Source: Christensenella sp. UBA4675 (lineage in GTDB: Bacteria; Bacillota; Clostridia; Christensenellales; Borkfalkiaceae). From it: DNA of 62,739 nucleotides. The DNA lies in contig DHLF01000004.1 of NCBI GenBank assembly GCA_002405165.1, positions 1 through 62,739 of the forward strand. Direction: 5' to 3'. Every line of letters begins with the position of its first letter. The first letter of the stretch is position 1. Shown piece by piece: positions 1 through 7,154 of this stretch. The translations under genes were made by a program, and so were the position numbers. A model generated the notes under the pieces. It did no database searches. It worked only from the letters and a program-made list of their open reading frames with translations, and was not told the DNA's origin.

Positions 1-197
1 TTGCTACCTTTTTTAAGGAATTTCCCGCAACTTTCCGCAACTGTTCTCCAAACGGTTATATTAAAATAATCAACTTCTCCGTTAGGCGCGTAAGGTCTAT
101 TTACGGCGATTACGAAACGGCATAAGCTCGTCCCGTTGTTCGTTTCGGTAAGTTCGGGGTCTTTGGTCAAATTTCCGATTAAAAATATTTTATTCAT
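1..197 (-). CDS. ssb: Single-stranded DNA-binding protein, N-terminal part (runs off window)
   Basis: The first 65 codons are present, starting at ATG 195-197 behind a strong ribosome site (GGAGGGAAAG). The translation begins MNKIFLIGNLTKDPEL and continues through RFVIAVNR and DYFNITVWR, the OB-fold strands typical of bacterial SSB. It would bind and protect single-stranded DNA during phage replication and recombination. It is the last visible gene of the leftward recombination operon and follows recT by 14 bases. The C-terminal tail that recruits partners is outside the window. It is most likely the element's own SSB and not the chromosomal copy. Confidence 0.9.
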   Translation of the reverse strand, partial: MNKIFLIGNLTKDPELTETNNGTSLCRFVIAVNRPYAPNGEVDYFNITVWRTVAESCGKFLKKGS

Positions 198-211
198 CTT
201 TCCCTCCTTTT

Positions 212-1183
212 TTAATTTTCAGCAAAAAAATCAAATTCCGCCTTTTCTTCTTCCGTCGCATTATCGTTTTTAGGCTCGGATATAGCCTTATTTTCGATTT
301 TTTTAGTTTCTTCTGGTAAATTGTCGATTCCTTCCGAAATTAAGTCTACAACGTCAATTTCGCCGTTATTTGCTATTTCCGAACTCGTTTCGTCTCTTAG
401 AAACGCCGTTTGCATTTCGATACTCATTACTCCCCACTTAGATATTAACTGACGAAGCATTGTCTTTTTAGCCATTCCGTCAAAGTCTTTATACCAAAAC
501 GAAGAATATTTCCATTCGTCTTTCGTCGGATATTTCTTAGCCAAATAATCTTCGTAAGATACTTTTGCAAAATCCCCCGTCGTTCCGTTTAAACTAAACG
601 CGTTAGAGTATCTATCTGCGTGGCGTAACATTTTTTCTTTCGTCCAATATTCGCTTTTAATAAAACCGTTTACAAGTTCAAACATCGCATAATACCCGCA
701 AGTTTTCGCGTTTTCCCTTTCCGCTTGGTCTTGAATAAGTTTAACGGTCAATTCTTCGCTTAACGGGTCATACCTTATAACTTCACCTTCTTTTATTTCT
801 AAAACGTTTATGTGCCTATATTGCCCCGAACGAATTGCTAATTGAATGTAACCTTTATAACCGAGAATAAACGTTGCCATCTTTCCCCTTTTCTTGTCTT
901 TGAAAGGAACAATGTAGTACTGCCCTAGTTGCGGAGAAGGTGAAAGTTTTAAGCTTTCGCCTAACAATCCGCTAGCTAATATGCTCGATTGCTGACAATC
1001 GTTTAATTCGGGATTTTTCCCAACGGCTGTTACTATTGACGTGATAAAGCTTTGATAATTCTTTCCGATTGAACGGCTTAACAAGCTTTTAACCTTGTCG
1101 CTATTCATATACATTGAGAAACTTACTTTTTCTTGTGTTTCAGCTAACCCCTTTTGATTACTTATAGATAATTTGTTTTCCAT
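212..1183 (-). CDS. recT: RecT-family single-strand annealing protein
   Basis: 323 residues, full length for RecT. The central part (about residues 60-250) has the family pattern, including SILASGLLGESLKLSPSPQLGQ, a lysine-rich stretch followed by FILGYKGYIQLAIRSGQY, and KKTMLRQLISKWG. The last 60 residues are acidic and probably disordered. RecT coats single strands made by a partner exonuclease and anneals them to complementary DNA. The exonuclease partner here is the YqaJ protein two genes upstream. The start is set by GGGGAGAG eight bases before the ATG. It belongs to the minus-strand early operon of the prophage. Confidence 0.93.
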   Translation of the reverse strand: MENKLSISNQKGLAETQEKVSFSMYMNSDKVKSLLSRSIGKNYQSFITSIVTAVGKNPELNDCQQSSILASGLLGESLKLSPSPQLGQYYIVPFKDKKRGKMATFILGYKGYIQLAIRSGQYRHINVLEIKEGEVIRYDPLSEELTVKLIQDQAERENAKTCGYYAMFELVNGFIKSEYWTKEKMLRHADRYSNAFSLNGTTGDFAKVSYEDYLAKKYPTKDEWKYSSFWYKDFDGMAKKTMLRQLISKWGVMSIEMQTAFLRDETSSEIANNGEIDVVDLISEGIDNLPEETKKIENKAISEPKNDNATEEEKAEFDFFAEN

Positions 1184-1202
1184 TTTTTATTCTCTCCCCT
1201 AA

Positions 1203-2060
1203 TTAAATTGCGTTAAATATTATTTCGTTATCTTTTAAAAACTGCTTTAATGCTATCAACTGTTCTTTCGTTCCTGTAGCCGAAAAACGAACCGTATAAA
1301 CTTCAAACGGTTTACATTCCGCTTTTTGCTCCGCAGACTGCGTTTGTTCTTGTACGTCTTGTCTTTGTTCTTCCGTTTTTGCTAGTTCCTTTTCTTTGGC
1401 TTCTCGCTCTTGTTTTATTTTTTCCGCGTCTTCTCTAATCTTTTGAAGTCGCGCATTTTCCGAAATCGCGGACGATAAATCGAGCGTTTTAAAATAAAAC
1501 AACTTTATGTAATCTACGTCTTGACTATCCAACGCGTTTATTGCGATTAAAGCATTTTTCACGTTCTCCAAAAACGCGTCTATTTCTTTCTTGACTGCCG
1601 TCATACTTACCGAAGCGTTAAGCCACTTTGATTGCAATACTTTATCGAATGTTATATGCTCCTTAAACTCGCCTATATGTTCATTAAAGTACTCTTCTAT
1701 TCTCGCTTGTTTTTCAGCTTGTCGTCTAATTTCCGCTTCTTTTATTCTTTCGTCTATAACGCTTGATACTGTTTTAACCTTTGCTATAACTTCGTCAACT
1801 TGCGCTTTAAACTTGTCATACGGCGCTTGATATATTTTACCAATGTTAAGTCTTTCGTTGTTTAAAGCCGTGCAAAACGAATTAAGCAAAGCTCTATCTT
1901 TTTTAGCGTCCGAAATTTGCTCGTCCGTATAATTAACGTTTGCATAAGCTTTCAGCATTTCTTCTACACGGTTCATTAACTCCGTGTTATTAAACGCTAT
2001 AAGCTTAGGTGTTAGCTCTTCTATATCCTGAGCTAATACTAATTGTAACTTGTCTTCCAT
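1203..2060 (-). CDS. DUF1351-type phage protein
   Basis: 285 residues, strongly helical and charged. A long coiled-coil-like segment covers roughly residues 195-245, rich in K, E and Q. The N-terminal half contains KKDRALLNSFCTALNNERLNIGKIYQAPYDKFKAQVDEV, resembling the DUF1351 family that sits between YqaJ nucleases and RecT in Firmicute phages. Its biochemical role is not established; position alone suggests help in recombination or DNA loading. The ATG follows AAGGAG. It is co-transcribed with recT, which starts 19 bases after its stop. Confidence 0.65.
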   Translation of the reverse strand: MEDKLQLVLAQDIEELTPKLIAFNNTELMNRVEEMLKAYANVNYTDEQISDAKKDRALLNSFCTALNNERLNIGKIYQAPYDKFKAQVDEVIAKVKTVSSVIDERIKEAEIRRQAEKQARIEEYFNEHIGEFKEHITFDKVLQSKWLNASVSMTAVKKEIDAFLENVKNALIAINALDSQDVDYIKLFYFKTLDLSSAISENARLQKIREDAEKIKQEREAKEKELAKTEEQRQDVQEQTQSAEQKAECKPFEVYTVRFSATGTKEQLIALKQFLKDNEIIFNAI

Positions 2061-2083
2061 TTGTACTCTTTTCTCCTTGTTTT

Positions 2084-2737
2084 TTATTTAGTTATATCGG
2101 GCAAAATTAAAGGCGGACGTTTATCTAGAATTACGTAGCTCCAAAATTCTTTTTCAGCCAAATATAAATATTTCATATCTTTTATCACGCTTTCGCGAGA
2201 AAAATAATAATGTCTTGTTATTAGTTCCGTTTCACCGTTATTACCAACGGTCTTTATTTGAGCTTTTAAAACGGCAAAGCTCCACCCCGTAACTATTAGA
2301 TAATGTAGTAACTGCGTGTAGTAGTATTGTGGAATCTGTTTGTTCCATTTAGCTAAATCCTTTGACGAGAATAATTCGGTAGTTTTAATTTCTAAAACGC
2401 CTTTATTCCCGTTTTTATCAGTCAATATACCGTCAAGACTGGCAAACATAAAATCACGCTTAAAAACCGTAGTTTTGTCGATTTCAACTTTATATTCGGG
2501 ATAGTCAAGTTCAAACATTTTAACTAATAAATCTTCGGCGTTTTTTCCGTATTTAACTTTTTCGTTTGCCGACAAATCGGTCGGAACTTTACGCCCCGTT
2601 TTCTCTTCCCAGACTTCAACGTTTGTTTTGAACGGGGATACGCCGAGTATTGCCCCGGTATCGCTTCCACCTATTCCTTTTGTTCGGAACTGTAACCACT
2701 CTTCCGAACCGTGCTCGATTTTTAATTCTTCTAACAT
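2084..2737 (-). CDS. YqaJ-type viral exonuclease (lambda-exonuclease fold)
   Basis: 217 residues. The fold is recognisable from GIGGSDTGAILGVSPFKT near the N-terminus, the metal-binding aspartate in ASLDGIL (about residue 123) and the E-x-K pair in VLEIKTT (about residue 137), followed by a QLLHYLIVTG helix. These are the catalytic elements of the PD-(D/E)XK lambda exonuclease group. It should resect double-stranded ends to give tails for RecT. No strong ribosome site is visible before the ATG, so translation may be coupled to the 89-residue gene whose stop lies 16 bases upstream. Confidence 0.88.
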   Translation of the reverse strand: MLEELKIEHGSEEWLQFRTKGIGGSDTGAILGVSPFKTNVEVWEEKTGRKVPTDLSANEKVKYGKNAEDLLVKMFELDYPEYKVEIDKTTVFKRDFMFASLDGILTDKNGNKGVLEIKTTELFSSKDLAKWNKQIPQYYYTQLLHYLIVTGWSFAVLKAQIKTVGNNGETELITRHYYFSRESVIKDMKYLYLAEKEFWSYVILDKRPPLILPDITK

Positions 2738-2753
2738 TTTTGTAAAAAACTTT

Positions 2754-3023
2754 TTAAAGCTCTTGCAATTTATCTTTTAGAAATTCTAATTTAGCTTTCA
2801 TTATTTGCATTTTAGTTATGATTTCTTTTGCTTTATTGGCTGTCGGATACATATCTTTTATTACTCTAAATCCGAAGCCAACGTATAAATAAGCAATTTG
2901 ACTTTTTCCGTTTGTTTCGCTTATAGACGGGTGATAATTGTAAACAGTTTCTATTATATCCCATTGTTCTTGCGTCGGTTTTTCTGTTCCGGGCGTACGT
3001 TCTAAAAATTCTTCCTTTGTCAT
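2754..3023 (-). CDS. Small phage protein of unknown function (89 aa)
   Basis: Mostly helical small protein beginning MTKEEFLERTPGTEKPTQEQW, with a middle segment that could form a short beta unit and a lysine-rich C-terminal helix. I do not recognise a family with confidence. The start has a GGGGAT ribosome site seven bases upstream. It lies inside the minus-strand early operon between the 57-residue gene and the YqaJ exonuclease, so a role in early replication or recombination is a guess from position only. Confidence 0.7.
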   Translation of the reverse strand: MTKEEFLERTPGTEKPTQEQWDIIETVYNYHPSISETNGKSQIAYLYVGFGFRVIKDMYPTANKAKEIITKMQIMKAKLEFLKDKLQEL

Positions 3024-3035
3024 TTTTATATCCCC

Positions 3036-3209
3036 TTATTCTTCAATCTTTAAGCCGTTTGTTTCAGCTATGCGTTTGCCTTTCTTTTCAAAATAACGAA
3101 GTTGATAAAGTCTTTGTTGTAACTTTTCTTTCTCCGCGTTTTTAGCCAGTTTAACGTATGGACTTTTTTTAAGTTTTTCAATTTCTGCTTGAATTTGTTC
3201 TGTTGTCAT
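3036..3209 (-). CDS. Small basic/helical phage protein (57 aa)
   Basis: Open frame of 57 codons starting at ATG 3207-3209 with GGAGATAAAAA directly upstream, a very good ribosome site. The protein begins MTTEQIQAEIEKLKKSPYVK and is almost entirely charged helix (many K, E, Q), ending in ETNGLKIEE. Its stop lies 12 bases before the next start. Function unknown; similar small helical proteins are common directly downstream of Cro-type repressors in Firmicute phages. Confidence 0.65.
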   Translation of the reverse strand: MTTEQIQAEIEKLKKSPYVKLAKNAEKEKLQQRLYQLRYFEKKGKRIAETNGLKIEE

Positions 3210-3254
3210 TTTTTTATCTCCTTTTATTTTTGTTTTTAAAAAGTTGCATAGTTC

Positions 3255-3470
3255 TCAAACTGCCTTAATTGCCTTAGAGCAAGCCAACGAATTGACAACC
3301 GTTTGAACGTCAACTTCTAACGCCTGCGCTACTTTATAAAGCACGATAACTGTTTGCGGAGAGCTATTCCCGTGAACCCAGTTGCCTACCGTCCACTTGG
3401 ACACTCCGATTTTTCTTGACAGCCGTGAAGCTGTCATATCTTTCTCTTTTAGTAACTCTTTAAATGTCAT
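3255..3470 (-). CDS. Cro/CI-like helix-turn-helix repressor (first gene of leftward operon)
   Basis: 71 residues that are essentially one XRE-type helix-turn-helix domain: MTASRLSRKIGVSKWTVGNW carries helices 2 and 3, and the C-terminus is short with no dimer domain beyond the fold. Size and position (first gene of the recombination operon, divergent from the other regulators) match a Cro-like protein. Its promoter is TTGACA-17-TAAAAT and an 18-bp palindrome fills that promoter's spacer, so the operon is very likely controlled by itself and by the two divergent repressors. A GAGGTCGAA ribosome site precedes the ATG. Confidence 0.85.
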   Translation of the reverse strand: MTFKELLKEKDMTASRLSRKIGVSKWTVGNWVHGNSSPQTVIVLYKVAQALEVDVQTVVNSLACSKAIKAV

Positions 3471-3492
3471 TTCGACCTCCTGATTATAAAAT

Positions 3493-3510
3493 AGTGTAAA
3501 TTTTTATACT
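3493..3510. promoter_or_regulatory. Operator 1 (18-bp palindrome) for the phage repressors
   Basis: AGTGTAAATTTTTATACT: arms AGTGTAA and TTATACT around a 4-base centre. Same architecture as the two other sites in this region (AGTRTAA-N4-TTAYACT). It lies between the leftward -10 and the cro-like start. Confidence 0.7.
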
Positions 3511-3518
3511 TTTTACAT

Positions 3519-3547
3519 ATTTTAGTATAAGTTCTTATACTTGTCAA
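3519..3547 (-). promoter_or_regulatory. Promoter of the leftward (lytic/recombination) operon
   Basis: Reading the minus strand, -35 TTGACA (3547-3542), 17-base spacer and -10 TAAAAT (3524-3519). The middle operator occupies almost exactly the spacer, so a bound repressor would block RNA polymerase. Confidence 0.8.
3524..3541. promoter_or_regulatory. Operator 2 (perfect 18-bp palindrome)
   Basis: AGTATAAGTTCTTATACT: perfect 7-bp arms around GTTC. It sits inside the spacer of the leftward promoter and is the best match among the three sites, so probably the highest-affinity one. Confidence 0.75.
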
Positions 3548-3563
3548 GTGTTTTTTAAAAAAA

Positions 3564-3581
3564 AGTTGAAATATTTACACT
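3564..3581. promoter_or_regulatory. Operator 3 (18-bp imperfect palindrome)
   Basis: AGTTGAAATATTTACACT: the right arm fits the consensus and the left arm has one change. It covers the -35 of the rightward promoter, so binding here would repress the tandem repressor genes (autoregulation). Confidence 0.65.
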
Positions 3582-3594
3582 TTTTTTTTATAAT
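3566..3594 (+). promoter_or_regulatory. Promoter of the rightward repressor/integrase genes
   Basis: -35 TTGAAA (3566-3571), 17-base spacer, -10 TATAAT (3589-3594), about 20 bases before the first repressor ATG. Operator 3 overlaps the -35. Confidence 0.75.
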
Positions 3595-3614
3595 AAATAA
3601 AAAAGGAATAAAAA

Positions 3615-3938
3615 ATGGATATAATTGAAATTAAATCTTTTATGAAAAAAAACAAAATAACGTATGAGCAATTAGCAGAAAAAACTCATTTAAATTTAAG
3701 CACTTTAAAAAAAATATTTTCGGGAACGTCTAAATACCCGCGAATAGATACTATGCAAGCTATTGAGAAAGCATTAGGGCTAAACAACACTTCTATTCAG
3801 CAAAACAACAATATAAATCTAAAAGAACAACGGCTATTAACGGCATTTAATGACCTAATACCCCCTATGCAAGACTACATTATAGAAATGATAGAAAAAC
3901 TTGTAGCACAACCGCAAAATAAAAGTAAACACGCATAA
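3615..3938 (+). CDS. XRE-family phage repressor, copy A
   Basis: 107 residues. Residues 1-52 form a helix-turn-helix (YEQLAEKTHLNLSTLKKIFSG). A linker rich in asparagine follows, then a C-terminal helix KEQRLLTAFNDLIPPMQDYI that is shared with the next gene and probably mediates dimerisation. No LexA/CI-type peptidase domain is present, so induction would not be by self-cleavage. It is transcribed divergently from the Cro-like gene, from a promoter overlapped by operator 3. A close paralogue follows 32 bases downstream. Confidence 0.85.
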   Translation: MDIIEIKSFMKKNKITYEQLAEKTHLNLSTLKKIFSGTSKYPRIDTMQAIEKALGLNNTSIQQNNNINLKEQRLLTAFNDLIPPMQDYIIEMIEKLVAQPQNKSKHA

Positions 3939-3970
3939 TGGCATAAAAAAACAAAAGGGAAAAAATAAGA

Positions 3971-4279
3971 ATGGAAACGGAATTTAATAAAAAAAGAAAG
4001 GAGCTTAAATTAACTTTTGCTCAACTTTCGAAAAAATCAGGTATACCTTTAAGAACCTTACAAGACGTTTTACAAGGTAGAACAATAAACCCTAGAATGA
4101 ACACCGTAAAAGCCATAGAAAAGGCGTTAGGGATTTCTAATTGCGGTTCAAGTAAAAATATGGAATTTAAAGAACAAAGGCTATTTAACGCGTTTAACGA
4201 GCTTACACCGCCTATGCAGGATTATTTTATTGAAATTATGGAGAAATTTGTTATCCAAGAACAAAATAAAAAACAATAA
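3971..4279 (+). CDS. XRE-family phage repressor, copy B (tandem paralogue)
   Basis: 102 residues with the same two-part layout as copy A: a helix-turn-helix (FAQLSKKSGIPLRTLQDVLQG) and the C-terminal helix KEQRLFNAFNELTPPMQDYF. The two proteins share the AFN-L-PPMQDY core almost exactly and diverge in the recognition helix, which suggests duplication followed by change of DNA specificity or of operator preference. It is translated from the same message as copy A. The ribosome site is weak (AAAGGGAAAAAATAAGA before the ATG). Confidence 0.85.
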   Translation: METEFNKKRKELKLTFAQLSKKSGIPLRTLQDVLQGRTINPRMNTVKAIEKALGISNCGSSKNMEFKEQRLFNAFNELTPPMQDYFIEIMEKFVIQEQNKKQ

Positions 4280-4411
4280 TGTTATAAGAATTTTTAAAAA
4301 TATAAGAAAAAAACAAATATTTTTATTATTTATTATTTAATAAATTTTTCTTTTTTGTTATACTTATAGTCTTTTCCACTATGGAAGAAAATTAAGGGGA
4401 CAAAAGGAAAA

Positions 4412-5866
4412 ATGGATAACAACAATTTTTTAGAAAAACTAAAACAAATTCATCAAGTTACAACGGAGCTAATTCAACAGCTATACCAAGAAAATTACGA
4501 AAATAACAACAACGAAAAAAAATTTAGAATTACAAAGAACACTTTAAACAATAATGCGGATTACCCTATTTATTTAAAAAATAATAATGAACATAAAAAT
4601 AAAAAACTGTTTAAACTTATAGTTGTAAACGGAAAACGTTGTAACAATAACGACCAATCGCAAAAACAAGAAAATTTGCAAATTAAAAATTCACAAGAAG
4701 AAAACGGCATTTCTTTACCTACTCAACCTACTAACGAAAAGGAGTTAAAAGAAATGCTATTAAAAATACCCGGAATTTCTATAAATTCCAAACCGCGAAA
4801 AGACGGACGTTTTCAAGGATACGTTACGGACGACGACGGAAACAAATTATACGTGTATGGGAGGACGCAAGAAGAATTATTTACAAAACTTAATAAATAC
4901 ATTAGATATGGTTTACCTAAAAAATCAAAAAAGATAAAGAGCGCTATTATAAAAGAGTCTAACGTTAATAATATTAAAACTGTAGAAAAAATTTCGTCCC
5001 CCACGCTAAAAGAATGGGGAACGAAGTGGTTCGAGCTTTATAAAAAACCGAACTTAAAGCCAAAAAGTATAGAAAGTATTAAATATTCGTTAAAATATAT
5101 TTTTGACAAATTTGGAGATAAACAGCTACACGAATTAAATACGGACGAATTACAAGAATTCTTTTTAAACTTTAAAGCCGAAAGAAGAAGAGATATGTGT
5201 ATAGCAGTTTTAAGAAGTATTTTGGAAAAAGCAAAAAAGCGCGGAATGATTGCAACTAATGCCTGCGACAGTTTAGAAATTAAAGCTCACACGAGAAAGA
5301 AAAAGAAAGGTTTAAATCCGAACGAACAATCGACGCTATTAAACGCCGTAAAAGGAACAACGCTAGAACCTATTTTTACCCTCTTATTAACGGGTGGATT
5401 CCGTATCGGAGAATTACTTGCTCTTAGAGCCGAAGACGTAGATTTTAAGAAAAATACGATTTGCGTAAATAAAAACGTAGTGTTTGTAGACGATAAAAGA
5501 ATTGTGCAAACGACAAAAACGGAAGCGGGTAATAGAACAATACCATTACCCGCTTACGCTATAAAGTTTATCCCCAAAAAGAAAAAAGGGGATTTATTTC
5601 CGCAAACCTATAATGCCATACGTTGCGCTTTTAAGCGATTACAACAAAAAACAGGCATTACGGTAAGCGCGCACATATTACGACATACGTACGCAAATAG
5701 GCTTGAAGAAGCGGGAATTCCGCCCAAAATCAAGCAGTATTTAATGGGACACGCTAGCCTTGACATTACTCAAAACGTCTACACAGATACGCAAGAGTAT
5801 TACGTTGCTAGATTTACAGGCAAAATTTTGGACGCGTTCCCAGAAAATCCTGACACTAAAAATTGA
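4412..5866 (+). CDS. int: Tyrosine recombinase / phage integrase
   Basis: 484 residues. Catalytic residues are visible: R331 (GGFRIGELLALR), H421 and R424 (AHILRHTYANRL), H447 (MGHASL) and the nucleophile Y457 (QNVYTDT). Before this come an arm-type DNA-binding segment (about residues 125-170, containing RKDGRFQGYV) and a core-binding helical domain (about 200-295). The first 100 residues are a poorly conserved, asparagine-rich extension. It should integrate and excise the element at the adjacent tRNA-Thr. AAAGGAAAAATG marks the start. It lies downstream of the repressors and probably has its own promoter in 4290-4380, an AT-rich stretch containing TTATACTTATAGT. Confidence 0.93.
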   Translation: MDNNNFLEKLKQIHQVTTELIQQLYQENYENNNNEKKFRITKNTLNNNADYPIYLKNNNEHKNKKLFKLIVVNGKRCNNNDQSQKQENLQIKNSQEENGISLPTQPTNEKELKEMLLKIPGISINSKPRKDGRFQGYVTDDDGNKLYVYGRTQEELFTKLNKYIRYGLPKKSKKIKSAIIKESNVNNIKTVEKISSPTLKEWGTKWFELYKKPNLKPKSIESIKYSLKYIFDKFGDKQLHELNTDELQEFFLNFKAERRRDMCIAVLRSILEKAKKRGMIATNACDSLEIKAHTRKKKKGLNPNEQSTLLNAVKGTTLEPIFTLLLTGGFRIGELLALRAEDVDFKKNTICVNKNVVFVDDKRIVQTTKTEAGNRTIPLPAYAIKFIPKKKKGDLFPQTYNAIRCAFKRLQQKTGITVSAHILRHTYANRLEEAGIPPKIKQYLMGHASLDITQNVYTDTQEYYVARFTGKILDAFPENPDTKN

Positions 5867-5930
5867 CACTTTTAGCCCCATATCAAAGCTTTTTTATGAT
5901 TTTTCTAAAAAATCAAGGGAAAAATTTCGA

Positions 5931-5971
5931 GAAAAATAGCGGTTATAACCATTTTTCAAGGCGATAACCGC
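5931..5971 (-). terminator. Terminator of tRNA-Thr
   Basis: On the minus strand GCGGTTAT pairs with ATAACCGC (8 bp) and is followed by TATTTTTC. It lies directly after the tRNA-Thr 3' end and within the probable phage attachment region. Confidence 0.7.
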
Positions 5972-5977
5972 ACTTTT

Positions 5978-6053
5978 TGGAGCTACTGGGCGGACTTGAA
6001 CCGCCGACCTGCTGATTACGAATCAGCTGCTCTACCGACTGAGCCACAGTAGC
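5978..6053 (-). tRNA. tRNA-Thr (anticodon CGU), CCA encoded
   Basis: 76 bases with acceptor stem GCTACTG/CAGTAGC, an anticodon stem GCTGA/TCAGC around loop TTCGTAA (anticodon CGT), a T loop TTCAAGT and an encoded CCA. The 3' end points at the phage integrase. The attachment core is expected inside the 3' half (about 5978-6010); the second att copy lies outside the window, so the core cannot be delimited here. Confidence 0.95.
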
Positions 6054-6236
6054 ATTTCGCTTTTACGTTTTATTTTATAATAAAATTTCAAAACGATTTT
6101 TATTAAACTAATTATCTTATAAAGATTTTTACGTCTTTAACCAACTTATAATAGTTTATACGATTATAATAAATTTTGCAAGCTTTTTTATCACTTTTTT
6201 TAAATTTTTTACAATTTTTCTAGTCTTATCAATTTT

Positions 6237-7154
6237 TTATTTTGTTTTCTTAGGAACTAAAAGTTTCATTCCGTTTTGTTTTACTTCTAATTTTATTTTG
6301 CTTTTATCCCCTTTCTCACCGTCGTAATTCCAATCCCCATTGTCATTCCGAACCATTTCTAAACCCGAACAAGAAAAACATATCATATTTTTTCTCTTTT
6401 TATTTAATCTATATCCAAACAAAAAGAATTTCGCAGTTCTAAAAATTCCGACTATGGTTTCAAAAAATCTATTGCGACGCTTTTTGCCCATAAATATGGC
6501 CACATCCACTTTCCCATCGTGTAAATCTGCTTTTTTGTTTACCTTAAAAGAAGATAACGACCTACTATTTATTATCATTACCATTACGGCGGTCGTCGTT
6601 TTACATTCTCCACCGTCATAGCTATAATTAAGTTCGAATTTATTAAACTTTAAATCGTTTTTCAAAATATAATCGACGTAAGCTATTTTCCCGAATTTAT
6701 GCTTATTGTCTTGTTTCGTAGCATAAGAAACGGTCATCATAGCTCCGCAACCGACGAAATATGCGGAATATCTATCGTTTACTTTCATAACGTCGTAAAA
6801 TTTAGCTTGTCCGTCAACGATAACGTTTAACGCTTTTTTTATATTGCTTTTAATTCCCATGGTTCTGGCAATATCGTTTACCGTTCCCGTAGGAATATAC
6901 CCTAGCGTTATTAAATTTGCATTTTCTCCGAGTCCCGTAATTACTTCGTTAAAAGTACCGTCCCCTCCGGAAAAAACGAAAACGTCGTAATTTCCGACTG
7001 CGGAACGCGCGATAAACGATATATCGCCCGACTTTTTAGTTTCGTACACGTCTACAACTTCGTATTTTTCTTTAAGCCTGCCGACAATATAATCGAGCTT
7101 TTTTTTAATTTTTCCCTTTCCGCTGACGGGATTATAAGCAAATAAGCATTTCAT
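6237..7154 (-). CDS. Diacylglycerol kinase-family lipid kinase (DagK/YegS-like)
   Basis: 305 residues. The N-terminal catalytic domain has NPVSGKGK (residues 8-15), the nucleotide-binding GGDGTFNEV (about 63-71) and YIPTGTVNDIART, all hallmarks of the diacylglycerol/sphingosine kinase superfamily. The C-terminal half is the beta-rich lipid-binding domain. It would phosphorylate diacylglycerol or a related lipid at the membrane, recycling it into phospholipid synthesis. The start ATG overlaps the stop of the upstream hydrolase (ATGA), so the two are translationally coupled. Confidence 0.88.
   Translation of the reverse strand: MKCLFAYNPVSGKGKIKKKLDYIVGRLKEKYEVVDVYETKKSGDISFIARSAVGNYDVFVFSGGDGTFNEVITGLGENANLITLGYIPTGTVNDIARTMGIKSNIKKALNVIVDGQAKFYDVMKVNDRYSAYFVGCGAMMTVSYATKQDNKHKFGKIAYVDYILKNDLKFNKFELNYSYDGGECKTTTAVMVMIINSRSLSSFKVNKKADLHDGKVDVAIFMGKKRRNRFFETIVGIFRTAKFFLFGYRLNKKRKNMICFSCSGLEMVRNDNGDWNYDGEKGDKSKIKLEVKQNGMKLLVPKKTK

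Larger units (their letters stand above)
1..5980. mobile_element. Right-hand part of a prophage / integrative element at tRNA-Thr
   Basis: The segment holds a phage-type homologous recombination cassette (ssb, recT, DUF1351-like, YqaJ exonuclease) on the minus strand, a divergent repressor control region with three operators, and a tyrosine integrase on the plus strand whose end lies about 110 bases from the 3' end of tRNA-Thr. Integrase next to a tRNA 3' end is the usual arrangement at one edge of a tRNA-targeted element. The other edge, and any structural genes, lie outside the window to the left, so completeness cannot be judged. Base composition and CpG use resemble the host, which suggests long residence in related hosts. 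Confidence 0.8.

Noticed and set aside
4412..5980. Delimiting the phage attachment core in tRNA-Thr
   Set aside because: The second att copy lies outside the window, so no core sequence can be defended.
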